Part shown: positions 53,812-62,663 of the stretch, in pieces
Layout of the letters: each line of letters starts with the position of its first letter
Numbering within the stretch: the first letter of the stretch is position 1
Origin: Flavobacterium urocaniciphilum
GTDB lineage: Bacteria > Bacteroidota > Bacteroidia > Flavobacteriales > Flavobacteriaceae
Length of the DNA: 64,000 nucleotides
Reading direction: 5' to 3'
Assembly: GCF_900110615.1 (NCBI RefSeq)
Contig: NZ_FOEI01000001.1
Location: forward strand, 248,001 to 312,000
Translations under genes and position numbers: made by a program
The notes under the pieces: generated by a model
The model's database searches: none
Told to the model about the DNA's origin: nothing
The model's input: the letters and a program-made list of their open reading frames with translations, nothing else

Positions 53812-54672
53812 ATGAAAAAATTACCGGTTTACCAAATTAATACTTTTAATTGTCAATCTGATGAAAATGACTTGTATTTCAATGATTTCAAATCCCATTT
53901 AATCAATCATGATTTTATTGAACTTTCACATAGTCATAATTTCTATTTGCTAGTCCTTTTTACTAATGGTTCTGGTTTTCATACTATCGATTTTACGACC
54001 TATGAAATTCAACCTAATTCTTTATTTATATTAAAGCCTGGTCAAGTTCATAGTTGGCAACTTTCAGAAGATATAGTAGGTTTTATCGCTTTTTATTCAC
54101 AAGAAATTTACAATGTTTATTTTGGAAAAAAACAAATTGACGAATATTCTTTTTATCGTGATTTGAAGAATTCTCCAGAAATGAAATTAAACGATTTACA
54201 AACACAAGAAATTTCTAATTATTTCAATTTATTATTGAAAGAAAATAAACAAAATGAGTTCCGAAAAACAGATAAACTTTTAAATCTGTTAGATGTAATT
54301 CATATTGAGTTAGCTCGTATTTATGAATCACAACAAGATCATAATTTACATCCTTATAATTTCAAGATAAAAGAATTAGAACAATTAATATTATCAAATT
54401 ACAAAACTGAAAAGTCGCCCTCTTTTTATGCGGATAAGATGAATATGAGTTTAAAACATTTGAATCGAATTTGTAAAAATGTTTTAGACAGTACTTTAAC
54501 CGATTTTATTTATGCTAAAATCATTTTAGAAAGCAAACGATTACTTTCTACTAATAAATTGACAATTAGTGAAGTAGCGGATAACTTAGGATTTGAAAAT
54601 TATTCGTATTTCACCAAAGTATTTAAAAAATATACGAATTTGACTCCGCAAAGTTTTAAGAAATTAGTGTAG
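53812..54672 (+). CDS. AraC family transcriptional regulator
   Basis: 286 residues. N-terminal cupin-like sensor (LSHSHNFYLLVLFTNGSGFH, LFILKPGQVHSWQL) and C-terminal double helix-turn-helix (FYADKMNMSLKHLNRICKNV, LTISEVADNLGFENYSYFTK, VFKKYTNLTPQSFKK). Likely senses a small molecule. The 3' end overlaps the convergent gene by 9 bp. Probable targets are itself and the divergent DUF983 gene, through the 13-bp repeats. Confidence 0.93.
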   Translation: MKKLPVYQINTFNCQSDENDLYFNDFKSHLINHDFIELSHSHNFYLLVLFTNGSGFHTIDFTTYEIQPNSLFILKPGQVHSWQLSEDIVGFIAFYSQEIYNVYFGKKQIDEYSFYRDLKNSPEMKLNDLQTQEISNYFNLLLKENKQNEFRKTDKLLNLLDVIHIELARIYESQQDHNLHPYNFKIKELEQLILSNYKTEKSPSFYADKMNMSLKHLNRICKNVLDSTLTDFIYAKIILESKRLLSTNKLTISEVADNLGFENYSYFTKVFKKYTNLTPQSFKKLV

Positions 54673-55158
54673 GCTTATAACTTTTACTATTTTCCAGTCG
54701 GAATTGGTTTTTTTCCAAATGATTGTAAATCTTCCCACTTTCGGAACACTGTTTGGTTCTTCTTTATTGTGAAACTTATGTAAGCCCATTTCAATAGCAC
54801 CAAAATCTTTAATAGGATACACTTCTATGCTTCCTTTTACCAATTCACGAGTGACTTTTCCACAAATATGTTTTTTTGTTCCTTCAACTATATCTTTTTT
54901 GGAATTCATAAAACCACCATTATCATGAAAAAATTCTATGTTTTCATCATAAAAGGAAGCATAAGTTTCTAAATTGGTATCACAAGTATTATAGTTGTGA
55001 AAAAAAGCACTATCTAAAGCTTTAATTGTTTTATAAAGCTCTACATCATCAGGCTTGTAATTCTTAGTGATTTGATAGTTGTTGTTTTTTGCAGAACATG
55101 CAATTAATAAATTAATGCAGGTAAATAGAACTAAACTTTTATAAATTGTAATTTTCAT
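54664..55158 (-). CDS. DUF4440/SnoaL-like lipoprotein
   Basis: 164 residues. Lipoprotein signal (LVLFTCINLLIAC) followed by an NTF2-like fold: IKALDSAFFHNYNTCDTNLE, FYDENIEFFHDNGGFMNSKK, and a C-terminal strand FTIIWKKTNSDWKIVKVISL. NTF2-like proteins bind or transform small molecules, but no catalytic residues can be assigned. Located downstream of the GH92 gene on the same strand, separated by a GC-rich palindrome. Confidence 0.8.
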   Translation of the reverse strand: MKITIYKSLVLFTCINLLIACSAKNNNYQITKNYKPDDVELYKTIKALDSAFFHNYNTCDTNLETYASFYDENIEFFHDNGGFMNSKKDIVEGTKKHICGKVTRELVKGSIEVYPIKDFGAIEMGLHKFHNKEEPNSVPKVGRFTIIWKKTNSDWKIVKVISLH

Positions 55159-55177
55159 GATTTTATTTAAAATTAAT

Positions 55178-55200
55178 AGCGCGGATTTTAAATCCGCGCC
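55178..55200. repeat. GC-rich perfect palindrome, REP-like
   Basis: GCGCGGATTTTAAATCCGCGC at 55179-55199 is described here by halves: GCGCGGATT (55179-55187) pairs with AATCCGCGC (55191-55199). It is far richer in GC than the genome around it and has no T-run on the minus strand, so it resembles a REP element more than a terminator. Confidence 0.65.
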
Positions 55201-55212
55201 AACATTTATTTT

Positions 55213-58110
55213 TTATTTCACAGTAATCTCATCAATAAAAATATAAGCATCGCCATCATACGGATTTCCAATATGTCCTTCGGGTAATTTACCAAAGTTT
55301 TTAGCAAATACTTTTATATATCTTGCCTTGTTGTTTATTTTATTAGTTGTTTGAAAGTTTATTATTTCTGTTTTATCTCCCAAAGGTCCAATTTTACTTG
55401 AAATAGATTGCACTAATGTAAAATTTATATTATCTGAAGAAATATAATATTTAACTTCTGATGGTAATAATATCCAAGAACGACTGTCTTGTAAGAAACT
55501 CGCACTAAGTGATGAAATTTCTTTAGTTGTTTGTAAATCGATAACCGCTTCAAAATCTTGTTTTTGATAGCCTTGCCAATCGCCTTTACGCCAATTTTCA
55601 GAACCATGAATTCCGTCTAATAACGCTTCTGGTCCACCAGCATGATATTGTGCATCGTATTTCGATTTGATGTTGATGGTATAATTATTTGGTTTTTTGA
55701 AAAATTCGGCTGAAATAGTACTACTTTTTTGACCATTATTTTCAGAATAAGCAAATACATTAGTAGTTAAATCAATTGTAAATGGTTTAGTATATTTTAT
55801 AAATGTTCTGTCATCTAATTTTGCAGTTTCGTCATTTGTTGTGTAAAAAATAACATCTTTTGAATTTTGAGAAGTAATCTCAACATTCATTTTATCCTTA
55901 AACGATTTGCTTTCCGCTTGAATAGTTGGAACTGTAGTGATAATATTAAATTTTGTATTTACTTTTCTGATATCTAAAAGTTTTTCTTCTTCTGTAATAT
56001 AATTTCTCCCATTTAATTCTCTTATGTTCATGAATTTATCACTACTATTTACTAACACATCAAAGTATGTTATTTTAGTTGTAGATTCATCAATTTTATT
56101 TTTGAATGTTATTTTTTCAAAAAATGGTTTTGTTACATTCCAATACATTCCCGCCGGTGTTACTTGATAAATGCCAATCGAACTCAACACATACCAAGCA
56201 CTCATTTGTCCGCAGTCTTCGTTACCAATTAAACCATCTGGTGTGTTTTTGTAAAATTCGTTCAAAATTTTATGCACCATTTTTTCTGTTTTCTCAGGTT
56301 TTCCAATGTAATTATACAAATAAGCCATATGGTGACTCGGTTCGTTTCCATGTGCGTATTGTCCAATTAATCCCGTTACATCGGCTTGTTCGCGACCTGT
56401 AGTTTTGCTTTCAGAATTAAACATTTCATCCAATTTAGCTTCAAACTTTGTTTCACCTCCATACGCTTCAATCATTCCATAAATATCTTGTGGTACGAAA
56501 AACGAATAATGCCATGAATTTCCTTCTGTATAATTATTGTTGATTTCTTTCGCATCAAACGGACTAAACCAACCGCCATTTTTCTTCGGACGCATAAAAG
56601 TGGTGTTCCAATCGAAAATATTTTTCCAATTTTGTGAACGATTCATGAAGTATTCGTAGTCTTCTTTTTTGTTTAAAATCTGAGCCATTTGTGCTATACA
56701 CCAATCGTCATAAGCATATTCTACTGTTTTAGAAACACTTTCATGTTCGTCGTCCATTGAAATAAAACCATTTTTCTTATAAGCTTCCAAGCCTAAATGA
56801 TCTAGCATTGCCGAATGTTTTGCCGCTTCAAAAGCTTTTTCATAATCGAAACCAGTAATACCTTTTACCATCGCATCAGCAATTACCGAAACCGAATGAT
56901 ATCCAATCATACAATCCGTTTCGTTAGAAGCCAATTCCCAAACTGGTAATCGACCACCTTGTTCGTATTGAGCAATAAATGTGTTGATATAATCAGCCGT
57001 TCTTTTTTTGTCAATTAAAGTATACAATGGATGAGCCGCTCTAAACGTATCCCAAAGTGAGAAAACCGAGTAATAATCGAACGTATCGGCTACGTGAATT
57101 TTATTATCACGACCGCGGTATTTTCCATCTATGTCTTCAGCAATATTGGGTTGCATCATCGTGTGATATAACGCAGTGTAGAAAACGGCTAATTTGTCTT
57201 TGTTCGTTTCAGAAATCTCAATTTTAGATAATTCTTTATTCCAAAGAGCTTGTGCAGCAGTTTTTACTTTTTCGAAATCCCAGTGTTGTATTTCAGAGCT
57301 GTTTAATTTCGCACCTTCATATGAAGTAGGAGATAAGGAAACTTTAACTAAGATTTTTTCACCTTTTTTTACCAATTTAGAAAAAGCAATTTTTAATTCT
57401 GTTCCTGAATATTGGTTTGATTTGGTTTCACCATTTGATTTTTTTTCTGCAATTTTTAATGGAGAATTGAATTCAATTCGTGCATACACATATTGATCTT
57501 TCGCCCATGCTTCACTTCTTCGTAAAACTTCTATCGTTCTATCATTAATAATTCGAATTTCACCATAAAGCAATTTATCTCTATGATTTAAATCTAAAAT
57601 AATATGTGCATTTCCAGCTTTGTTAAAAGTATATTCATGAAAACCAACACGAGTAGAAGAGGTTAAACGTACATCAATATTGTGTTTGTCTAATTTTACA
57701 CTATAAAATCCAGCACCTGCTTTTTCGTTTGCATGTTGAAATGTTGAGCCATATTCTTTTGGGTTGAAAGTTGGATCGCCCATAATTGGCATTAACATGA
57801 TATCTCCAAAATCGGTACAACCTGTTCCGTTTAAATGCGTATGAGAAAATCCGTAGATGGTTTTATCATCATAATGATAACCTGAGCAGCCGTCCCAACT
57901 TCCATCAATACGAGTGTCAGGAGATAATTGTACCATTCCGTAAGGAACTGTTGCGCCGGGAAAAGTATGTCCGTGTCCGCCTGTTCCAATAAATGGATTT
58001 ACATATTGTTGGAAATTTTGTTGAGAAAATAGTAAAGTTGGGAATAGTATTGCAAAAAAAGCTTTTTTGGTGCTATTTTTAAATGAGAAATTATAAATCT
58101 TTGATTTCAT
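55213..58110 (-). CDS. Glycoside hydrolase family 92 (alpha-mannosidase) with C-terminal F5/8 type C domain
   Basis: 965 residues from the ATG at 58110, which gives a signal peptide (MKSKIYNFSFKNSTKKAFFA); an upstream in-frame ATG at 58146 adds 12 poor residues. GH92 core: YVNPFIGTGGHGHTFPGATV, YGFSHTHLNGTGCTDFGDI, HTMMQPNIAEDIDGKYRGRD and the C-terminal EDCGQMSAWYVLSSIGIYQV. After the catalytic part (to about 730) come a chitobiase-like C-terminal domain (ITSQNSKDVIFYTTND, about 745-815) and a discoidin-like domain (about 835-965). It should remove alpha-linked mannose from glycans, calcium-dependent. Periplasmic or exported; no SusCD neighbours. Confidence 0.94.
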   Translation of the reverse strand: MKSKIYNFSFKNSTKKAFFAILFPTLLFSQQNFQQYVNPFIGTGGHGHTFPGATVPYGMVQLSPDTRIDGSWDGCSGYHYDDKTIYGFSHTHLNGTGCTDFGDIMLMPIMGDPTFNPKEYGSTFQHANEKAGAGFYSVKLDKHNIDVRLTSSTRVGFHEYTFNKAGNAHIILDLNHRDKLLYGEIRIINDRTIEVLRRSEAWAKDQYVYARIEFNSPLKIAEKKSNGETKSNQYSGTELKIAFSKLVKKGEKILVKVSLSPTSYEGAKLNSSEIQHWDFEKVKTAAQALWNKELSKIEISETNKDKLAVFYTALYHTMMQPNIAEDIDGKYRGRDNKIHVADTFDYYSVFSLWDTFRAAHPLYTLIDKKRTADYINTFIAQYEQGGRLPVWELASNETDCMIGYHSVSVIADAMVKGITGFDYEKAFEAAKHSAMLDHLGLEAYKKNGFISMDDEHESVSKTVEYAYDDWCIAQMAQILNKKEDYEYFMNRSQNWKNIFDWNTTFMRPKKNGGWFSPFDAKEINNNYTEGNSWHYSFFVPQDIYGMIEAYGGETKFEAKLDEMFNSESKTTGREQADVTGLIGQYAHGNEPSHHMAYLYNYIGKPEKTEKMVHKILNEFYKNTPDGLIGNEDCGQMSAWYVLSSIGIYQVTPAGMYWNVTKPFFEKITFKNKIDESTTKITYFDVLVNSSDKFMNIRELNGRNYITEEEKLLDIRKVNTKFNIITTVPTIQAESKSFKDKMNVEITSQNSKDVIFYTTNDETAKLDDRTFIKYTKPFTIDLTTNVFAYSENNGQKSSTISAEFFKKPNNYTINIKSKYDAQYHAGGPEALLDGIHGSENWRKGDWQGYQKQDFEAVIDLQTTKEISSLSASFLQDSRSWILLPSEVKYYISSDNINFTLVQSISSKIGPLGDKTEIINFQTTNKINNKARYIKVFAKNFGKLPEGHIGNPYDGDAYIFIDEITVK

Positions 58111-58192
58111 ATTATACGTGTTGTAGCAGTAAATTTCAACAAACAAAATGAATTAAGCAATAAACTGGGAAATAAAATTCAATTTTAGGGAA

Positions 58193-58237
58193 CAAAAAAA
58201 CCGTAAAATCAAGTGACTTACTTAGATTTTACGGTTT
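58193..58237 (-). terminator. Intrinsic terminator for the minus-strand genes 60036-58266
   Basis: 11-bp stem ACCGTAAAATC/GATTTTACGGT (58200-58210 with 58225-58235) and, on the minus strand, a following T-run (complement of the A-run at 58194-58199). Confidence 0.88.
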
Positions 58238-58265
58238 GTATAGTTGAGTTTAAAACTATTTAGTC

Positions 58266-58769
58266 TTATTGGAATTCAAATCCTAATTGTGTGATTTTGT
58301 CATTTTTATATCCAACCATAATCACAGTGTTTTTTGATTTAGCAGCGAAAAGTTCTAAAAACAAATTATCAAATGTTAAGAAATCATTCTTTTTCATAAA
58401 CTCTTTAGTTGTATTGGTATCTAATTGTACCGTTCCAATAACCACTACACCTGTGAAAGTAGTATTTGGGAAGCTTTTATCTCCATCCCAATTGTAGTTG
58501 AATCCAATCATGGTAAGTTTGTCTTTATTCGTTTTAAAAACCAATCCGTTTTTTGAATAAAAATACGTTTTTACACCGTTTTTAGATTCTTTAATTAATT
58601 CTGGTTGTCCACCAACAATTTCTACGAATTTAGTAAAAGTAGTTTCGTTGTTAATGATACTTGCATTAATCATTAATTCTGAATTTTTGTTAAATTCAAC
58701 TCTAGTATTTTCTTGAGCGTAAAAACTAGTTGAAAATGCAATAAGTAGTAATAAAATAAATTTTTTCAT
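58266..58769 (-). CDS. Exported protein of unknown function
   Basis: 167 residues with a signal peptide (MKKFILLLLIAFSTSFYAQE). No recognised domain. The mature part alternates beta strands (YFYSKNGLVFKTNKDKLTMI, TFTGVVVIGTVQLDTNTTKE, KNTVIMVGYKNDKITQLGFE). Last of three genes (279, 135 and 167 residues) before a terminator, so it likely belongs with the GIN-domain protein in an envelope function. Confidence 0.72.
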   Translation of the reverse strand: MKKFILLLLIAFSTSFYAQENTRVEFNKNSELMINASIINNETTFTKFVEIVGGQPELIKESKNGVKTYFYSKNGLVFKTNKDKLTMIGFNYNWDGDKSFPNTTFTGVVVIGTVQLDTNTTKEFMKKNDFLTFDNLFLELFAAKSKNTVIMVGYKNDKITQLGFEFQ

Positions 58770-58785
58770 GATTTTAATTATTTAG

Positions 58786-59193
58786 TTATTTTCCAATTAC
58801 ACCAATTCTATTAATTGATTGTAATTCAGTTGTGTTGTCGTCTATAATAGAATTAGCTTCAAATGTAAAGTTTTTTTCATATAATTTACCATTTTGAAAA
58901 TAAGTTAACATAAAATAGTTATTTAGTTGTAAAACATTATTTTCTAATAATTCTACTTTAACGGCAGTTTCAGGTAAAACTTCGTTAAACATATGACGGA
59001 AATTTCCTGTTTTTCGTTCTTCATTATTGATGATTCCAGATGCATGTGAAACCACCATTGCCATTTCTAATTTTTCTGAAGAATTATTTAAAATGTAAGC
59101 ATACCAAGAATTTTCACCAAAATCTTCATTCCATTCTTTAATAGCTACAATATAAACGTTTTCCACTTCTGGAATTATGATGTCTTTGCGCAT
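58786..59193 (-). CDS. Cytoplasmic protein of unknown function
   Basis: 135 residues, no signal peptide or membrane segment, starting MRKDIIIPEVENVYIVAIKE. It has an aromatic-rich beta pattern (WNEDFGENSWYAYILNNSSE) and I cannot place it in a functional family. The gene lies 3 bp downstream of the GIN-domain gene and 16 bp before the next exported protein gene. Confidence 0.7.
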   Translation of the reverse strand: MRKDIIIPEVENVYIVAIKEWNEDFGENSWYAYILNNSSEKLEMAMVVSHASGIINNEERKTGNFRHMFNEVLPETAVKVELLENNVLQLNNYFMLTYFQNGKLYEKNFTFEANSIIDDNTTELQSINRIGVIGK

Positions 59194-59196
59194 AAA

Positions 59197-60036
59197 TTAT
59201 TTTTCTTTCTTAGATAAAACAGCACTATTTGTAAATACTTTTAAATCAACTTTTGGTTCTCCTAATAAATCTATTTCAGATTTTCCAGATGCAGAAATTT
59301 CAATCGATTTTTGAGCGTTTACCGAACATTTAGTATAGCTTTCTGTTACCAATTCTAAATCTTTAACTGTGAATTTTTTAGCAATTAAACTAGCATTGTT
59401 ATCCAATCTAATTTTAGAAATTTGAGAATCTCCTTCAATTTCACCTTGCGATTTTTGATACAAATCGATTTTAGATTCTGGTGATGCAATTAATGCTTTA
59501 ATTTTAGCTTCTTTGCTTAATTCAACAACTGTTTTATCCGCTTTTACATTTACTTCAGCACGTGATTTATCGTTCATTAATAAAGTGAAGTTAATAGATC
59601 TAACATTTAAAAATGACTGTGATTTATCAAAATTTTTAATTGTAATATTTTCTAATGAAATATCGGCCAAAGCGTTAATTTTACTTTCATGACGAGCAAC
59701 AATAGTTTTTAAACTATCGTTATAATTCACTCTAACCGTAAACTTTTTTTCGCTTACTGGTTGTTTTAAAGCAGTAATTTTTAAGGTATTCCCTAGTACA
59801 TTATAGCTTACAATATCATGTAAATTATCGTCGGCTTCAATTTCTATTGAGGTTTTTTCAGATTTTACAAAATAAACATCTAAAAATTCTTCAATTTCTA
59901 CATTTTCAAAAGATTCAATTTCTTTAGTGGTAACTGTTACAATTTTTGAACCTTTAATTTTTTCTAATTTAGTTTGAGCAGTTACGAATGAAATGTTAAA
60001 TAAGAATAGTGCGAATAAGATAATTTTTTTTGTCAT
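59197..60036 (-). CDS. GIN-domain (DUF2807) exported adhesin-like protein
   Basis: 279 residues. Signal peptide (MTKKIILFALFLFNISFVTA) and a beta-solenoid-like domain of repeated short strands (IEADDNLHDIVSYNVLGNTL, INALADISLENITIKNFD, IEGDSQISKIRLDNNASLIA), the head-GIN domain. Such proteins accompany PadR and PspC genes in Bacteroidota envelope-stress loci, as here. It follows the terminator of the PspC unit, so it may have its own promoter. Confidence 0.82.
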   Translation of the reverse strand: MTKKIILFALFLFNISFVTAQTKLEKIKGSKIVTVTTKEIESFENVEIEEFLDVYFVKSEKTSIEIEADDNLHDIVSYNVLGNTLKITALKQPVSEKKFTVRVNYNDSLKTIVARHESKINALADISLENITIKNFDKSQSFLNVRSINFTLLMNDKSRAEVNVKADKTVVELSKEAKIKALIASPESKIDLYQKSQGEIEGDSQISKIRLDNNASLIAKKFTVKDLELVTESYTKCSVNAQKSIEISASGKSEIDLLGEPKVDLKVFTNSAVLSKKEK

Positions 60037-60069
60037 TTTTTTCTATTTTATTTTTTATGTCAGGCAAAT

Positions 60070-60103
60070 ATATTAAAAAAAATCCCGAATAAATCGGGAT
60101 TTG
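60070..60103 (-). terminator. Intrinsic terminator after the PspC unit and the small peptide
   Basis: Stem AATCCCGA/TCGGGATT (60081-60088 with 60094-60101), 5-nt loop, with an A-run at 60074-60082 giving a U-run on the minus strand. Confidence 0.85.
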
Positions 60104-60163
60104 TATAGCTTTATATATTGAATTATGTTTTGAATATTAATTCAACTAACCATTATTTTTTTA

Positions 60164-60238
60164 CTAAAATAAACTTTCTATCAACTGAATCACTAACTGA
60201 ATAGTAAAGTCAATTATTTTTATAATAAATTGTATCAT
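60164..60238 (-). CDS. Possible 24-residue hydrophobic peptide
   Basis: ATG at 60238, TAG at 60166-60164. The peptide (MIQFIIKIIDFTIQLVIQLI, then ESLF) is strongly hydrophobic and amphipathic, like small membrane peptides or type I toxins. It occupies the 300-bp gap 60037-60336, followed by a terminator 60 bp further. A TAAATTTG box lies upstream at about 60317-60310 on the minus strand. Nothing else was recognised in this gap. Confidence 0.35.
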   Translation of the reverse strand: MIQFIIKIIDFTIQLVIQLIESLF

Positions 60239-60336
60239 AGTTATTTAGTTTAAAGTTGTCTGATTTTTTAGTTTCGTAAAAGTATTAAATTTTTCCGAAC
60301 TCACTTTTAACAAATTTATAAAGTTTTGTTAAATAA

Positions 60337-62070
60337 TTAATTTTTAGATTTTCGTACTTCCGTATTAATTATCTCTTTGCCATTAACTTTAACCGTTACT
60401 TTTTCGATACTATCGTTTTTAGTAGTAGTTTTTTCAATTCTTTGATTACCAATTACATCATCCGAAATGTCTTCGATTATTAAATTATCATCATCGTTTT
60501 CCGAATTTGGAGGACAATCTAAACAATTTAATTTACTTTCAGTCACTACATATTTATAACCTTCTGGTCCATAGTGATAATCATAATCTGCATTGTTTCC
60601 ACTTAAATAATCTTCTACATTTTTGTTTGGATAATAAACCATTCCTTCTGGCATATATAAATAAATATCTACTTCTTGACCTCTAAATTTGTTTTCAACT
60701 TCTGTTAAGAAATAATTGTCTAACAATAATTGTTTACCTTCAAATTTGTAGTTGTATTTGATGTTTTCAGCTCTTTTGTTAGCTTCTTCAAAATTTCTTC
60801 CTTGAGCTGTTTTTTCTACTATAATATACGGTTGTTTTTTATCTGTATATTTTAAGTGAATATTTACATTGTTAGAGTAAATGATATCATGTTTAGATGA
60901 ATCTTGCATTACTCTTAAATTAGTATGATTGTATTTGCTTTTTGAAAAATAATCACTTGATACAAATTTTACTTCTAAAGTATCAGTTGTTGCTAATGGA
61001 AGTAAATCTTTTTTAGAAACTTTACCATCATGACTTAATTCTGTTGCATAATTTACACCTACAATTGTTAAAGCAGCTACTGAGAAAATCCATAAAGCTA
61101 ATAAAGTATATTTAGCATAATTTCCAATTGATTTTGTATTCGGAATTAATAAGCGTAATCCAATTAATACAAAGAAGAATAATGGAATTCCAATTGTAAA
61201 TAAGAATAATAATCCTTGAGCCCATAAAGGCACATCAAAATTAAAAGGTGTGTGAATATTATCATGTAACATAATTTCAGGTAAAGTAGACGAGAACATT
61301 AAAATTACAGAACCTACAACAACACCTAAAAATGATAACGTTGAGAAAATTAAGATAAATAAACCGATAACTTTACCGAAAGCTTTAAATAAAGCTACAA
61401 TAATATCGCTTAAAGTACTTCCAACTTTTTCAGCACCTTGCTTTGCATTCGAAGCAATTTTATCATGATCTAAATTTGAAAATTTATCTGAAATTTCATT
61501 AAATCCTTCCTTTACTTTTCTTTCAATATTGGAAATGTTAATCGGTTCCCCTTTCATTTCTAATTTTTGAGAAGTGGTAGTAGCTTCAGGTATTAAAATC
61601 CATAAGATTAAATACAAGATGATTCCTGTTCCAAATCCGAAGAATAAGATTACCATAATAATTCTTAACCATAAAGGATCTACTCCGAAATAATGACCTA
61701 AACCAGACATAACACCTCCTAATAGAGCATTTTCTTTGTCGCGGTATAATTTTTTAGAATTATAGTTTACATTATAACTTGAACTAAATGAATTTTTAGG
61801 CTCATCATTTTCAATTTTATAATCTTCTGGTTGACCCATAATTGCAATTACTTCATCAACTTCTATTAAGCCTACAACTTGTTTTGTAGTACCTAATTTT
61901 TCTTGAAATATTTCAGCAATTCTACTTTCAATGTCTTTTATAATTTCATCTCTACCATCTGAAGATAAAGATCTTTTAACGGCTTCAAAGTAGTTGCTCA
62001 ATTTTCTAAAGGCATCCTCATCAATGTGAAAGAAAAAACCTCCTAAATTTATACTTGTTGTCTTATTCAT
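60337..62070 (-). CDS. PspC domain membrane protein
   Basis: 577 residues. N-terminal cytoplasmic domain (INLGGFFFHIDEDAFRKLSN, SRIAEIFQEKL, EVIAIMGQPEDYK), then the PspC core (KLYRDKENALLGGVMSGLGH, YFGVDPLWLRIIMVILFFGF), several further membrane helices and a large C-terminal extracytoplasmic region with beta strands. PspC proteins sense or counter envelope stress. Encoded 6 bp after a PadR regulator gene; the pair is a standard Bacteroidota module. Confidence 0.92.
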   Translation of the reverse strand: MNKTTSINLGGFFFHIDEDAFRKLSNYFEAVKRSLSSDGRDEIIKDIESRIAEIFQEKLGTTKQVVGLIEVDEVIAIMGQPEDYKIENDEPKNSFSSSYNVNYNSKKLYRDKENALLGGVMSGLGHYFGVDPLWLRIIMVILFFGFGTGIILYLILWILIPEATTTSQKLEMKGEPINISNIERKVKEGFNEISDKFSNLDHDKIASNAKQGAEKVGSTLSDIIVALFKAFGKVIGLFILIFSTLSFLGVVVGSVILMFSSTLPEIMLHDNIHTPFNFDVPLWAQGLLFLFTIGIPLFFFVLIGLRLLIPNTKSIGNYAKYTLLALWIFSVAALTIVGVNYATELSHDGKVSKKDLLPLATTDTLEVKFVSSDYFSKSKYNHTNLRVMQDSSKHDIIYSNNVNIHLKYTDKKQPYIIVEKTAQGRNFEEANKRAENIKYNYKFEGKQLLLDNYFLTEVENKFRGQEVDIYLYMPEGMVYYPNKNVEDYLSGNNADYDYHYGPEGYKYVVTESKLNCLDCPPNSENDDDNLIIEDISDDVIGNQRIEKTTTKNDSIEKVTVKVNGKEIINTEVRKSKN

Positions 62071-62076
62071 GGCTCG

Positions 62077-62406
62077 TTAGTTTATGTTTGTAATTGTATT
62101 TACTGCACCAGATAATTCGTTCCAAGTGCTATTTAATTCTGTTAAAAATTCTTTTCCTTCATCGGTTAAACCGTAATATTTTCTTGGTGGTCCCGAAGTT
62201 GATTCTTCCCAACGATAATTTAATAATCCATCGTTTTTTAGTCTTGTAAGTAAAGGATAAACAGTTCCTTCAACTACTAGCAATTTTGCGTTTTTTAAAG
62301 TGTCTAAGATTTCAGAAGTATAGGCATCTTTTTCTTTTAAGACTGATAAGATGCAGAACTCTAAAACACCTTTTCGCATTTGTGCTTTTGTGTTTTCAAT
62401 GTTCAT
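62077..62406 (-). CDS. PadR family transcriptional regulator
   Basis: 109 residues. Winged helix PadR domain: NTKAQMRKGVLEFCILSVLK, TSEILDTLKNAKLLVVEGTV, YPLLTRLKNDGLLNYRWEES, GPPRKYYGLTDEGKEFL. A dimeric repressor that usually controls its own operon. Repeated ATAGTA motifs, including a perfect 10-bp palindrome, lie in the region upstream. First gene of the PadR-PspC unit. Confidence 0.94.
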   Translation of the reverse strand: MNIENTKAQMRKGVLEFCILSVLKEKDAYTSEILDTLKNAKLLVVEGTVYPLLTRLKNDGLLNYRWEESTSGPPRKYYGLTDEGKEFLTELNSTWNELSGAVNTITNIN

Positions 62407-62427
62407 TTGTTTTCATTTTTTTGTTAG

Positions 62428-62444
62428 TCCTGAAAACGTCAGGA
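62428..62444. repeat. Small hairpin in the PadR leader
   Basis: TCCTGA/TCAGGA (62428-62433 with 62439-62444), 5-nt loop, in the 5' untranslated part of the PadR transcript and more GC-rich than its flanks. May be a REP-like remnant or regulatory hairpin. Confidence 0.35.
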
Positions 62445-62505
62445 GTTCGTTTTTTGATTGTTACTGAAAATCAGTATGTGATGATTGAAACTTGATGATT
62501 TGAAA

Positions 62506-62630
62506 ATAGTACTATCTTTAGTATGTTATTTTCTTATGCAAATATATGGCTAAAAACAAGTACATTGTATTACATAGTACTAATATTTAACAAAATTTTA
62601 ACAAATAAAAATAGTATGAACGCATAGTAT
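62506..62630. promoter_or_regulatory. ATAGTA repeats, candidate PadR operator region
   Basis: ATAGTACTAT (62506-62515) is a perfect palindrome. ATAGTA recurs at 62574, 62611 and 62624. The minus-strand -7 box TATATTTG (62546-62539) for PadR lies between copies, and the plus-strand DUF4442 gene begins at 62664. Confidence 0.55.
62539..62546 (-). promoter_or_regulatory. -7 box of the PadR-PspC unit
   Basis: TATATTTG on the minus strand, exact TAnnTTTG, flanked by the candidate ATAGTA operator sites. Confidence 0.55.
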
Positions 62631-62663
62631 TTTTTCTTATTTTTACAAAAAATACCTTTAATT

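Noticed and set aside
55425..55607. Small ORFs inside the GH92 gene
   Set aside because: They are frame shadows of the conserved discoidin-like domain.
58111..58146. Upstream ATG of the GH92 gene
   Set aside because: It adds 12 residues without signal-peptide character before a proper signal peptide at 58110.
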